The notes under the pieces are model-generated. The model ran no database searches. It saw nothing but the letters and a program-made list of their open reading frames with translations, and had not been told where the DNA came from. A DNA stretch of 47,936 bases from JALOAT01 sp041687015. Its GTDB lineage: Bacteria; Pseudomonadota; Gammaproteobacteria; Thiohalomonadales; Thiohalomonadaceae. This document shows positions 8,322 to 16,408 of this stretch, in pieces. Made by a program: the position numbers and the translations under genes. How positions within the stretch are numbered: the first letter of the stretch is position 1; every line of letters starts with the position of its first letter. The DNA lies in the NCBI GenBank assembly GCA_041687015.1, contig JAWLCT010000023.1:1-47936 (forward strand). Direction: 5' to 3'.

Positions 8322-9578
8322 CTAAATCTCGAAGGCCGGCAGTTTCTTTTCCACCGCCTCGTTCTTGAGGGTCACGTAGCGGGGCAGGCCACCGTCATAC
8401 GGGGGATAGTCTTCGCCCTGGATGAGCGGGATGAGGTACTCCCGGCATTTGTCGGTGATGCCGAAGCCGTCTTCGCTGATGAAGTCGCGGGGCATGAATT
8501 TCTCGACGTTGGCCACCTGGGACAGGTCGGCCATGCCCACTTCCCACACATAGGGCGAGGAGGACTTGCGCACCACCGCAGGCATCACCGCATTGTGGCC
8601 GGCCAGAGCGAACTCCACCGCCGACTGGCCCATGGCATAGGCCTGTTCCACGTCAGAGCGGGAGGCGAGGTGGCGGGCTGCACGCTGCAGGTAATCGGCG
8701 ACGGCCCAATGGAATTTGTAGCCGAGCGCCTCTTTGACCATGTTGGCCACCACCGGCGCCGCACCGCCCAACTGGGCATGGCCGAAGGCATCGCGGGTGC
8801 CCTGCTCGGCGAGGAACTTGCCGTCGGGCCAATGGCAGCCCTCGGACACCACCACCGTGCAATACCCATGCTTCTGGACGTTGTCCTTCACCTTGGCCAG
8901 GAACTTCGCCTGATCGAATTCGATCTCGGGGAACAGGATCACCACGGGAATACCGTGCTGCTCGGCCAAACCGCCGGCGGCGGCGATCCAGCCTGCGTGA
9001 CGTCCCATCACCTCCAGCACGAACAGCTTGGTGGACGTCTTGGCCATGGAGCGCACGTCGTAAGAAGCCTCCAACGTGGAGACGGCAATGTACTTGGCTA
9101 CCGAGCCGAAACCCGGGCAGTTGTCGGTGATGGGCAGGTCATTGTCCACGGTCTTGGGCACGTGGATGGCCTGGATGGGGAAGCCCATGGCCTCGGACAG
9201 CTGGGAGACCTTGTAGCAGGTGTCGGCCGAGTCGCCGCCGCCGTTGTAGAAGAAGTAACCGATGTTGTGCGCCTTGAACACTTCGATCAGGCGCTCGTAC
9301 TCGCGGCGGTTCTTTTCCAGGCTCTTGAGCTTGTAGCGGCAGGAACCGAAGCCGCCGGAGGGCGTGTGCCGCAGCGCGGCGATGGCTTCGCTGGATTCCA
9401 TGCTGGTGTCGATGAGATCTTCGGTGAGCGCGCCGATGATGCCGTTGCGGCCGGCGTACACCTTGCCGATCTGGTCGCTGTGCTTGCGCGCGGTTTCGAT
9501 GACGCCGCACGCGGAGGCATTGATGACGGCGGTAACACCACCTGATTGCGCATAGAAGGCATTCTTCTTATTGGCCAT
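8322..9578 (-). CDS. pfp: Pyrophosphate-dependent 6-phosphofructokinase
   Basis: The 418-residue protein interconverts fructose 6-phosphate and fructose 1,6-bisphosphate with PPi instead of ATP, and reversibly, so it can serve glycolysis, gluconeogenesis or the Calvin cycle. Visible features are AQSGGVTAVIN at the N-terminus, the YNGGGDSADT phosphate loop near residue 115, and PKTVDNDL near residue 142, the signature of PPi-type enzymes. MANKKNAFYAQSGG at 9578 is preferred over an ATG seven codons upstream. It lies downstream of adk with 185 bases and a repeat element between. Sat also uses PPi in the oxidative direction. Confidence 0.92.
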   Translation of the reverse strand: MANKKNAFYAQSGGVTAVINASACGVIETARKHSDQIGKVYAGRNGIIGALTEDLIDTSMESSEAIAALRHTPSGGFGSCRYKLKSLEKNRREYERLIEVFKAHNIGYFFYNGGGDSADTCYKVSQLSEAMGFPIQAIHVPKTVDNDLPITDNCPGFGSVAKYIAVSTLEASYDVRSMAKTSTKLFVLEVMGRHAGWIAAAGGLAEQHGIPVVILFPEIEFDQAKFLAKVKDNVQKHGYCTVVVSEGCHWPDGKFLAEQGTRDAFGHAQLGGAAPVVANMVKEALGYKFHWAVADYLQRAARHLASRSDVEQAYAMGQSAVEFALAGHNAVMPAVVRKSSSPYVWEVGMADLSQVANVEKFMPRDFISEDGFGITDKCREYLIPLIQGEDYPPYDGGLPRYVTLKNEAVEKKLPAFEI

Positions 9579-9620
9579 TACTGTGCTCCGTTCGATCACT
9601 CGTCAATGGGAGTCAATCAG

Positions 9621-9750
9621 CCACGGAGAACACATGATTGCGAAGGGCATGGCTTCGAACCTTCGGCCGTTCCATCAACGGGGCTGATCGCGTTCCGGCA
9701 TCCGGCGTGTTGCGGCCAAACCTCATCTCTGAATCCTGTGTTCTCCTTGG
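9621..9750. repeat. Intergenic inverted-repeat element 2 (CCACGGAG type, short arms)
   Basis: CCACGGAGAACACA at 9621-9634 is mirrored by TGTGTTCTCCTTGG at 9737-9750, a 14-base arm pair with one mismatch, enclosing about 100 bases. It lies between adk and pfp, both on the minus strand. The arms are a shorter form of those in elements 3 to 5. Confidence 0.6.
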
Positions 9751-9763
9751 CAAACCTCTTGAA

Positions 9764-10417
9764 TCAGCCGAGCGCGGCGAAGATGGCGTCGCGGATGCCC
9801 TCGACCTTACCCGTGCCCGGAATCTTCACATATTTCGGCGCGCGCTGGTCGGCCATGGCGGCCCAGCTGGAGTAGTAATCCACCAGCGGTTCGGTCTGGG
9901 CGTGGTAGACGTCCAGGCGCTTCTTCACCGTCTCTTCCTTGTCGTCGTCACGCTGGATCAACGGCTCACCGGTGACGTCGTCCTTGCCTTCCTGCTTGGG
10001 CGGATTGAACACCACGTGGTAGGTGCGCCCCGAGGCCACATGCACACGGCGTCCGCTCATGCGCTTGATGATTTCCTCGTCGGGCACGTCGATCTCCACC
10101 ACGAAATCGATGTCCACGCCTGCTTCACGCATGGCCTCGGCCTGCGGAATCGTGCGGGGAAAGCCGTCGAACAAAAAGCCCTTTTCGCAGTCGGGCTCGC
10201 GGATACGTTCCTTCACCAGGTTGATGATGATGTCGTCGGACACCAACCCGCCGGCATCCATGATCTTCTTTGCTTCCTGGCCCAACGGGGTACCGGCCTT
10301 GACGGCAGCGCGCAGCATGTCGCCCGTGGAGATCTGGGGAATGCCGTAGCGTTCCTTGATGTAGTTCGCTTGGGTGCCCTTGCCGGCACCGGGGCCGCCG
10401 AGAAGTATGAGGCGCAT
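9764..10417 (-). CDS. adk: Adenylate kinase
   Basis: Adk interconverts 2 ADP with ATP + AMP in the cytoplasm. The 217 residues show the P-loop GGPGAGKGTQ at residues 7-16, the NMP-binding region with STGDMLR, FDGFPRT near residue 84, and a Gram-negative-type LID without zinc cysteines. AGGAGA precedes the start at normal spacing. The gene is divergent from the uncharacterised gene at 10639 and close to sat-aprBA. AMP is the co-substrate of AprBA in sulfite oxidation, so the position may be functional rather than chance. Confidence 0.97.
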   Translation of the reverse strand: MRLILLGGPGAGKGTQANYIKERYGIPQISTGDMLRAAVKAGTPLGQEAKKIMDAGGLVSDDIIINLVKERIREPDCEKGFLFDGFPRTIPQAEAMREAGVDIDFVVEIDVPDEEIIKRMSGRRVHVASGRTYHVVFNPPKQEGKDDVTGEPLIQRDDDKEETVKKRLDVYHAQTEPLVDYYSSWAAMADQRAPKYVKIPGTGKVEGIRDAIFAALG

Positions 10418-10638
10418 GTGGTTTTCTCCTGACTATAAATAAATTTTGCGCGCTCCCCCTTTCTTCGTTACATGAAATCGGGAAGACTCGCGCGCAGTGT
10501 TTCTGCGTGTTCGCCGCAACTAGTTATAGTTTCAATCGTGCGGTCAGGCGCTGCAGCACTCGATGGTAGGGTCGGATTACGCGCGCACGCCACTATCAAT
10601 GACCTTATGCGGTTATAAAACGAACTTGAGGTAACGTC

Positions 10639-11811
10639 ATGCAGTCTGCGCCTCGTGAAATCGTCACCCCTTATCGTCCCATTCCGCTGGACGTCCCCGA
10701 AGGGATGAAACCCAACGAGTTTTTCAACAGTACCGAGAACCTGAACGATTTGATCAATAACAATGGGCTGTTGCTGAATCCCGAGCATCTGCTGCTTTAC
10801 CGCAAGGCCCTGGGGCACAGCAACGAATTCGATACGTCCATCATCTACAACACCTCCAACACCATCCTGAACCCGCTCGGACGGCCGGTGCGGCGAACCC
10901 AGGTGCCGGATGCGACCCGGCGTGTCTGGAACCGGATGAACCATATCATCATCGACTACATGCTGGAGCAGTATCCTGACCCGGGCGAGGCACTGGTGCT
11001 GGCCGGTGAGGCCAGTCTGGACGCCACCTGGCCGCTCACCTCGCCCGGTGTGCCCAGCATTCGCATGCTGCACAACCATTTTATCGTCTTCCCTATGGAC
11101 GAGCTGCGCCGCGCCCGGCCCGCCGATCCCGACAACCCGAATCTGACCGACGGTGGGCAGCACAGCCTGTTCCAGGCCTATATGCGTGATGTCTACCGTG
11201 CGTTCTTCGCCTCGCTGGACCTCAACATTCTTCAGACGGCCGCGGACGGGGATGCGCGCCTGCGCCTCACGGGTTATCCCCAGGGGCTGCCCAGTTGGGA
11301 AGTACGCGGTGGGGCGGCTGCCTTGAGAAAGGTGGCGTTCTGGCAGGAATACGACCTGGTGCTCAAGGGCTTCCTCGACTTCTACCGCACCTTTTTCTCG
11401 CAGGTTTCCTCGCGCAACGCCGACTGCCTCGACGATGTGTATTTCCCCCGTGAGGTGGAGCGCATCCTCTTGTTCAACGACGACTTTCTTGCCACCGCGA
11501 AAAAGGTGCGCGACCGCTGTATCAAGGATGCGAAGTATGCCAACGCTATCCGCTGGCAGCCCGCTTTCAAACAGCTCATCTACCGCAACGACCAAGGCAA
11601 ACTCATCGTCACCATCAGCCAGAACTCCATCGGCAACGCGATCACCGAATTGCTGGGTGTCGTCGTCAACCGCGTGCCTGATGCCGAGGCCTACGCACGG
11701 CGTGAGGGGGCACTGATCGAACGCCTCCTGGCGGTAAGAAAGCGCCTCATGGACGCCGACCTGGGGTATGGCATTGCCACGAGACACTGGTCGGACGGGC
11801 GTGATGGATGA
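10639..11811 (+). CDS. Uncharacterised protein upstream of sat; candidate HIT-like APS:phosphate adenylyltransferase
   Basis: I do not firmly recognise this 390-residue protein. It has no signal peptide or membrane segment and starts after a good GAGGTAA ribosome site. A hydrophobic strand (EALVLAGEASLDATWP, about 119-134) is followed by MLHNHFIVFP with H145 and H147, reminiscent of the HxH core of the HIT/GalT nucleotidyltransferases. APS:phosphate adenylyltransferase (ADP sulfurylase) of Thiobacillus denitrificans was placed in a new nucleotidyltransferase family of that superfamily, and is of similar size (about 41 kDa as I recall it). The neighbours adk, sat and aprBA fit that role: APS + Pi to ADP + sulfate. 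The function is inference; the motif is short and the third HIT histidine is not evident. Confidence 0.6.
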   Translation: MQSAPREIVTPYRPIPLDVPEGMKPNEFFNSTENLNDLINNNGLLLNPEHLLLYRKALGHSNEFDTSIIYNTSNTILNPLGRPVRRTQVPDATRRVWNRMNHIIIDYMLEQYPDPGEALVLAGEASLDATWPLTSPGVPSIRMLHNHFIVFPMDELRRARPADPDNPNLTDGGQHSLFQAYMRDVYRAFFASLDLNILQTAADGDARLRLTGYPQGLPSWEVRGGAAALRKVAFWQEYDLVLKGFLDFYRTFFSQVSSRNADCLDDVYFPREVERILLFNDDFLATAKKVRDRCIKDAKYANAIRWQPAFKQLIYRNDQGKLIVTISQNSIGNAITELLGVVVNRVPDAEAYARREGALIERLLAVRKRLMDADLGYGIATRHWSDGRDG

Positions 11812-12184
11812 ATTCCATGAGCTTTGATGAATATTAGAAAATGTTTAATCGTAGTCCGGTTTTGGCGTTTTGCCTTATCACTTTTGGGAGAGGTCCTTTC
11901 TGGACGTATGTAAGGACAAAACTTACGCGCGACGAAAAACCGAATTCCATCCGTTACATAGATGCCGTTAGTGCGCCCAAACAAAATCAGCGACCGGGTT
12001 CGCTGCTTGGCTTTTCGTTCGTTTTTCCTGATCGAAATCAATTAGCGAATGCTTAAATCGGAAGCGCTTATCCGCCCATAAAGAAATGTGCGTTCTTCTG
12101 TTTTTTAACTAGGTGCTAGCCTTCATCACATCCGGGTAGACGCTACCTTCACAAGTCAACCGATATCCAAGGAGAGAATCTCGT
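11812..12184. other. AT-richer leader region upstream of sat
   Basis: These 373 bases are clearly lower in GC than the flanking genes, mainly at 11815-12060, and hold no plausible gene. A short hairpin-like GTAAG/CTTAC pair occurs near 11910-11926, and CTAGGTGCTAG at about 12109-12119 is a small dyad. The sat promoter should be here, but I see no box pair good enough to call. The sat ribosome site AAGGAGAG lies at about 12169-12176. Confidence 0.5.
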
Positions 12185-13399
12185 ATGGCATTGGTCAATC
12201 CGCACGGCGGCGGCAGCCTCAAGCCCCTGCTGCTCGAAGGTGATGCACTCCAGGCCGAACTCGCGCGTGCGAATTCGCTGCCCAAGGTGAAGGTCAGCTC
12301 CCGCGAGAAAGGCGACATCATCATGCTAGGCATCGGCGGTTTCACTCCGCTGGATGGCTTCATGACTCATGCCGATTGGGAAGGCGTGTGCGACGGCATG
12401 AAAATGGCCAACGGCCTGTTCTGGCCCATCCCGATCACGCTCTCCACCGACACCGCGACAGCAGATGGCATCAAGACCGGCAGCGAGATTGCACTGACCG
12501 ATCCCGACAACGGCGAAATCCTCGCCACCATGCAGGTCACCGAGAAGTACACCATCGACAAGGCTCACGAGTGCGCGATGGTTTTCAAGACCACCGACAT
12601 GGAGCACCCGGGCGTCAAGATGGTGATGGCTCAAGGCGACGTGAACCTCGCCGGCCCCATCAAGGTGCTTTCCACCGGCGGGTTCAACGAGAAGTACGGC
12701 GATCAGTTCATGACGCCTGCCCAGACCCGCGCCAAGTTCCAGCAAATGGGCTGGTCGCGCATCGCCGCCTTCCAGACCCGCAACCCGATGCACCGTTCCC
12801 ACGAATACCTGGCCAAGATCGCCATCGAGACCATGGACGGCGTGTTGATCCACTCGCTGCTCGGCAACCTCAAGCCCGGTGACATCCCGGCCGAGGTGCG
12901 CTCCGAAGCCATCGCCGTCCTCATCGACAACTATTTCGCCCCGAACACCGCGATTCAGGCGGGCTATCCGCTCGACATGCGCTACGCCGGCCCGCGCGAG
13001 GCACTGCTGCATGCGTTGTTCCGCCAGAACTATGGCTGCTCGCACCTGATCGTCGGTCGCGACCACGCGGGTGTGGGCGACTACTACGGTCCGTTCGACG
13101 CACAGAAGATCTTCGACGAAATCCCTGCCGATGCGCTGGAAACCAAAAACCTGAACATCGACTGGACCTTCTGGTGCAACAAGTGCGGCGGTATGGCTTC
13201 CCAGCGCACCTGTCCGCACACCAAGGATGATCGTGTGTTGCTGTCCGGTACCAAGGTGCGCGCGATGCTGTCGGAAGGCCAGGACCTGCCGGCCACCTTC
13301 AGTCGCCCCGAGGTCGCGAAGGTGCTGCAGAAGTATTACGCCGGCTTGTCGGCGGAACAGAACGTCAAGGTGGAGCTGAAGGGACACTCGGCCGCCTGA
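12185..13399 (+). CDS. sat: Dissimilatory sulfate adenylyltransferase (ATP sulfurylase) Sat
   Basis: In sulfur oxidisers Sat converts APS + PPi into ATP + sulfate, a substrate-level phosphorylation in the cytoplasm. The 404-residue protein is the homo-oligomeric, non-CysDN type. It has the nucleotide-binding HxxH as HRSH at 203-206 after RNPM, GRDHAGVGDYYG from residue 291, and a C331/C334 pair in WCNKCGGMASQRTC, as in Sat enzymes of sulfate reducers and sulfur oxidisers. AAGGAGAG precedes the start. The gene is followed after 169 bases by aprBA, forming the core oxidative cluster. Confidence 0.96.
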   Translation: MALVNPHGGGSLKPLLLEGDALQAELARANSLPKVKVSSREKGDIIMLGIGGFTPLDGFMTHADWEGVCDGMKMANGLFWPIPITLSTDTATADGIKTGSEIALTDPDNGEILATMQVTEKYTIDKAHECAMVFKTTDMEHPGVKMVMAQGDVNLAGPIKVLSTGGFNEKYGDQFMTPAQTRAKFQQMGWSRIAAFQTRNPMHRSHEYLAKIAIETMDGVLIHSLLGNLKPGDIPAEVRSEAIAVLIDNYFAPNTAIQAGYPLDMRYAGPREALLHALFRQNYGCSHLIVGRDHAGVGDYYGPFDAQKIFDEIPADALETKNLNIDWTFWCNKCGGMASQRTCPHTKDDRVLLSGTKVRAMLSEGQDLPATFSRPEVAKVLQKYYAGLSAEQNVKVELKGHSAA

Positions 13400-13511
13400 G
13401 GCGAAGAGCGTTCGCGACACGTTGGGGACGTGCCGCGCCGCTCGCAAATAACCGATGTGTGTAGGCGGAGTACAAGGCCGAGAAGCTGGCAGCGGGCGGT
13501 AGAACACCCGA

Positions 13512-13541
13512 CTCGCATCCCGCGTCTCGTATCTCGTATCT
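13512..13541 (+). repeat. Heptamer tandem repeat between sat and aprB
   Basis: Four contiguous 7-base units occur here: CTCGCAT, CCCGCGT, CTCGTAT and CTCGTAT, followed by CT. The last two are identical, the first has one change and the second three. It ends about 28 bases before the aprB start codon, just ahead of its ribosome site, so it lies in the sat-aprB mRNA if they are co-transcribed. Confidence 0.6.
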
Positions 13542-13568
13542 GTGTTTTGACAACGAAGGAGTGAAGCA

Positions 13569-14054
13569 ATGCCAACTTATGTACGTACCGAGAAGTGCGA
13601 CGGCTGCAAGGGGCAGGACAAAACCGCCTGCATGTACATTTGCCCGCACGATCTGATGAAGCTCGACAAGGACGGCTCCGAGACCGGGCATGCGATGAAG
13701 GCGTTCAATCAGGAGCCCGAGCAGTGCTGGGAATGTTATTCCTGCGTGAAGATCTGCCCGCAGGGCGCCATCGAGGCGCGTCACTACGCCGACATCGTTC
13801 CCCTCGGTGGCCAGGTGCAGCCGCTGCGTGGTTCCGACTCCATCATGTGGACCATCAAGTTCCGCAACGGCACCATGAAACGTTTCAAGTTCCCCATCCG
13901 CACCACACCTGAAGGTTCCATCGATCCGTACGGCAACAAGCCCGCGGCCAAGCTTGCCGACCTCGCCAAGCCCGGTTTCTTCACCGGCACCGGTGACGGC
14001 GGCGTGATGAAGGGTTTCCGCGCCGGCAACCCCGCCGAACTGATCCGCAAGTAA
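13569..14054 (+). CDS. aprB: Adenylylsulfate reductase beta subunit AprB
   Basis: AprB is the iron-sulfur subunit that carries electrons between the AprA flavin and the external partner. The 161 residues open with a ferredoxin-like domain holding two 4Fe-4S motifs: CDGCKGQDKTACMYICPHD near residue 11, and CWECYSCVKICPQGAI near residue 55. The C-terminal tail wraps AprA in known structures, and here it ends ...GFRAGNPAELIRK. AAGGAG stands eight bases before the ATG. The length is typical. It is 24 bases upstream of aprA. Confidence 0.97.
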   Translation: MPTYVRTEKCDGCKGQDKTACMYICPHDLMKLDKDGSETGHAMKAFNQEPEQCWECYSCVKICPQGAIEARHYADIVPLGGQVQPLRGSDSIMWTIKFRNGTMKRFKFPIRTTPEGSIDPYGNKPAAKLADLAKPGFFTGTGDGGVMKGFRAGNPAELIRK

Positions 14055-14078
14055 TCAACGAATCGAGGAACGAAGATC

Positions 14079-16103
14079 ATGGCTGGTACGTTTGAAGCCC
14101 CTGAAGTAGTACAAGAAGAACTGGACGTTCTGCTGATCGGCGGCGGTATGGCCTGCTGCGGTGCTGCCTACGAAATGATGCGCTGGGTGGAAGCCGTCAA
14201 GGCCGAGACCGGCAAGGACGTGAAGATCAAGCTGGTCGACAAGGCCGCCATGGACCGCTCCGGCGCCGTGGCGCAGGGTCTGTCCGCCATCAACACCTAC
14301 ATCGGCACCGAGCAGGATCCCGCCGACTACGCCCGCATGGTCTCCAATGACCTCATGGGCATCACCCGCGACGACCTGTCCTACGACCTGGGCCGTCACG
14401 TGGACGACTCCGTGCATCTGTTCGAAGAGTGGGGCCTGCCCATCTGGAAGACCGACGCCGACGGCGTGCGCCATGACGGTGCCGAGTCCATCCGCGAAGG
14501 TCTGCCTGCCCTGAAGGACGGCGGCAAGCCCGTGCGTTCCGGCAAGTGGCAGATCATGATCAACGGCGAATCCTACAAGTGGATCGTCGCCGAGGCCGCC
14601 AAGAAGGCGCTGGGCCTGGATCGCATCCAGGAGCGCGTGTTCATCGTGAAGCTGGTGAATGACAAGAACGACCCGTCCCGCATCGCCGGTGCCGTCGGCT
14701 TCTCCGTGCGCGAGAACAAGATCTACGTCTACAAGGCCAAGGCCATCCTGCTGGCTGCCGGCGGTTGCGTGAACATCTTCCGTCCGCGCTCCGTGGGTGA
14801 AGGCACCGGTCGCGCCTGGTACCCGGTGTGGAACGCCGGTTCCACCTACGCCATGGCCGCCGAGGCCGGCGCCGAGTTGACCATGATGGAAAACCGTTTC
14901 GTACCCGCCCGCTTCAAGGACGGTTACGGCCCGGTAGGCGCCTGGTTCCTGCTCTTCAAGTCGCAGGCCGTCAACGCCTTCGGCGAAGTCTACATGGTCA
15001 AGAACAAGGAGCTGCTCGACGACTATCCGCCGTACGGCCAGGCCGCCGTGCCCGCTTCCTGCCTGCGTAACCACCTCATGCTGAAGGAAATGCAGGAAGG
15101 CCGCGGTCCCATCTACATGGACACCGTCACCGCGCTCGCCAAGCTGCGCGAGACCCTGACGCCGAAGGAAGTGAAGCACCTCGAAGCCGAGGCCTGGGAA
15201 GACTTCCTCGACATGTGCGTGGGTCAGTGCGGTATCTGGGTCGGCGAGAACGTCGAGCCCGAGAAGAAGAACTCCGAGCTCATGCCCACCGAACCGTACC
15301 TGCTGGGTTCGCACTCCGGCTGCTGCGGCATCTGGGTGTCCGGTCCGACCGACCTGGGCGCGCCCACCGACGAGGAGTTCTCCGATGTGCCCGCGCACCT
15401 GCCGAAGGGTTGGAACTGGGGCTACCGCTCCATGACCACCGTGAAGGGTCTGTTCACCGCCGGTGACGGCGTGGGCGCCTCCGGCCACAAGTTCTCCTCC
15501 GGTTCGCACGCGGAAGGCCGCATCGCCGCCAAGGCCATGCTGCAGTACGTGATCGACAACCAGGCATTCAATCCGGAACTCGACGCGGACGTGAACGCCC
15601 TGGCCGAGGAGATCTACAAGCCGGTGCGTAACTTCCTTGAGCACAAGGACTACACCACCGCCATCGATGTGAACCCGAACTACATCACGCCCAAGATGCT
15701 GCAGTTCCGCCTGCAGAAGATCATGGACGAGTACGTGGCCGGCGTCGCGACCTACTACAAGACCAACGAGCACATGCTGAAGGTTGCGGAAGAGAAGCTC
15801 GAAATGTTGAAGGAAGACGCGGAGAAGATGCGCGCCAAAGACCTTCACGAGCTGCTCCGCGCGTGGGAAAACTACCACCGCATCCTGACCGCGGAAGCTC
15901 ACATGAAGCACATCCAGTTCCGTGAGGAGAGCCGTTACCCCGGCTTCTACTACCGCATGGACAAGAACTTCGTGGATGAAGAAAACTGGAAGTGCTTCGT
16001 CAACTCGGTCTACGACAAACAGTCGAAGAAGTGGACCTGCTTCAAGCGCAAGCACGTGGATCTGGTCGACAAGTCCAAGCTGTTCAAGGCCGCTGCGCAC
16101 TAA
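14079..16103 (+). CDS. aprA: Adenylylsulfate reductase alpha subunit AprA
   Basis: AprA is the FAD-containing catalytic subunit. In sulfur oxidation it works in reverse, joining sulfite to AMP to form APS and releasing two electrons. The 674 residues belong to the fumarate reductase/succinate dehydrogenase flavoprotein family. Visible features are the FAD dinucleotide motif LLIGGGMACCGAAYE near residues 17-31, DRSGAVAQGLSAINTYIG near 64, and the GDGVGASGHKFSSGSHAEGR stretch near 463. No aprM membrane gene follows; qmoAB-hdrBC lies 10 kb away. A terminator begins 22 bases after the stop. Confidence 0.97.
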   Translation: MAGTFEAPEVVQEELDVLLIGGGMACCGAAYEMMRWVEAVKAETGKDVKIKLVDKAAMDRSGAVAQGLSAINTYIGTEQDPADYARMVSNDLMGITRDDLSYDLGRHVDDSVHLFEEWGLPIWKTDADGVRHDGAESIREGLPALKDGGKPVRSGKWQIMINGESYKWIVAEAAKKALGLDRIQERVFIVKLVNDKNDPSRIAGAVGFSVRENKIYVYKAKAILLAAGGCVNIFRPRSVGEGTGRAWYPVWNAGSTYAMAAEAGAELTMMENRFVPARFKDGYGPVGAWFLLFKSQAVNAFGEVYMVKNKELLDDYPPYGQAAVPASCLRNHLMLKEMQEGRGPIYMDTVTALAKLRETLTPKEVKHLEAEAWEDFLDMCVGQCGIWVGENVEPEKKNSELMPTEPYLLGSHSGCCGIWVSGPTDLGAPTDEEFSDVPAHLPKGWNWGYRSMTTVKGLFTAGDGVGASGHKFSSGSHAEGRIAAKAMLQYVIDNQAFNPELDADVNALAEEIYKPVRNFLEHKDYTTAIDVNPNYITPKMLQFRLQKIMDEYVAGVATYYKTNEHMLKVAEEKLEMLKEDAEKMRAKDLHELLRAWENYHRILTAEAHMKHIQFREESRYPGFYYRMDKNFVDEENWKCFVNSVYDKQSKKWTCFKRKHVDLVDKSKLFKAAAH

Positions 16104-16125
16104 TCGCGTAGTTGGCTGAGGTGCT

Positions 16126-16159
16126 GGGCCGGGATCGCGTGATCCCGGCCCTTTTTTTT
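16126..16159 (+). terminator. Rho-independent terminator of the sat-aprBA cluster
   Basis: GGGCCGGGATC (16126-16136) pairs perfectly with GATCCCGGCCC (16141-16151) around the loop GCGT, followed by eight T at 16152-16159. It is an 11-base GC-rich stem, the strongest terminator in the first half of the window. Confidence 0.95.
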
Positions 16160-16408
16160 GCTCCGCGTGAGTGCGCGAACGGGCTACGGATTTCGTTCGG
16201 TGCGTGTCTTTGCGTAGACATTCGCTTGAAAGGTTTCTCGCGTTCCGCCACAGATCGAGCATTCACGGCGCGGCTCAAATCCCCGTACACCACGCGGCTA
16301 ATAACCCGACGATATATCTTTTTGCTCGAAAAGCGTTCGACACCGGTGGTAGCAATCCGTCGTAAGTGCAATCATTAACCCCTGCCGTCCTCAACGAAGG
16401 ATCCGTTC
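16160..16408. other. Spacer between the apr terminator and the YkgJ-type gene
   Basis: There is no gene or repeat of note here. The region is lower in GC than its flanks. GATATATCT at about 16311-16319 could contain a -10 box for the following gene, but no matching -35 box is clear. A ribosome site AAGGAT lies about nine bases before the ATG at 16409. Confidence 0.4.

Noticed and set aside
13545..13550. TTGACA just before aprB as a -35 box
   Set aside because: It lies only about 24 bases before the ATG, leaving no room for a -10 box and leader; it overlaps the ribosome-site region.
14055..16262. 735-residue open frame antisense to aprA
   Set aside because: Shadow frame caused by aprA codon usage; it runs through the apr terminator and has no family features.
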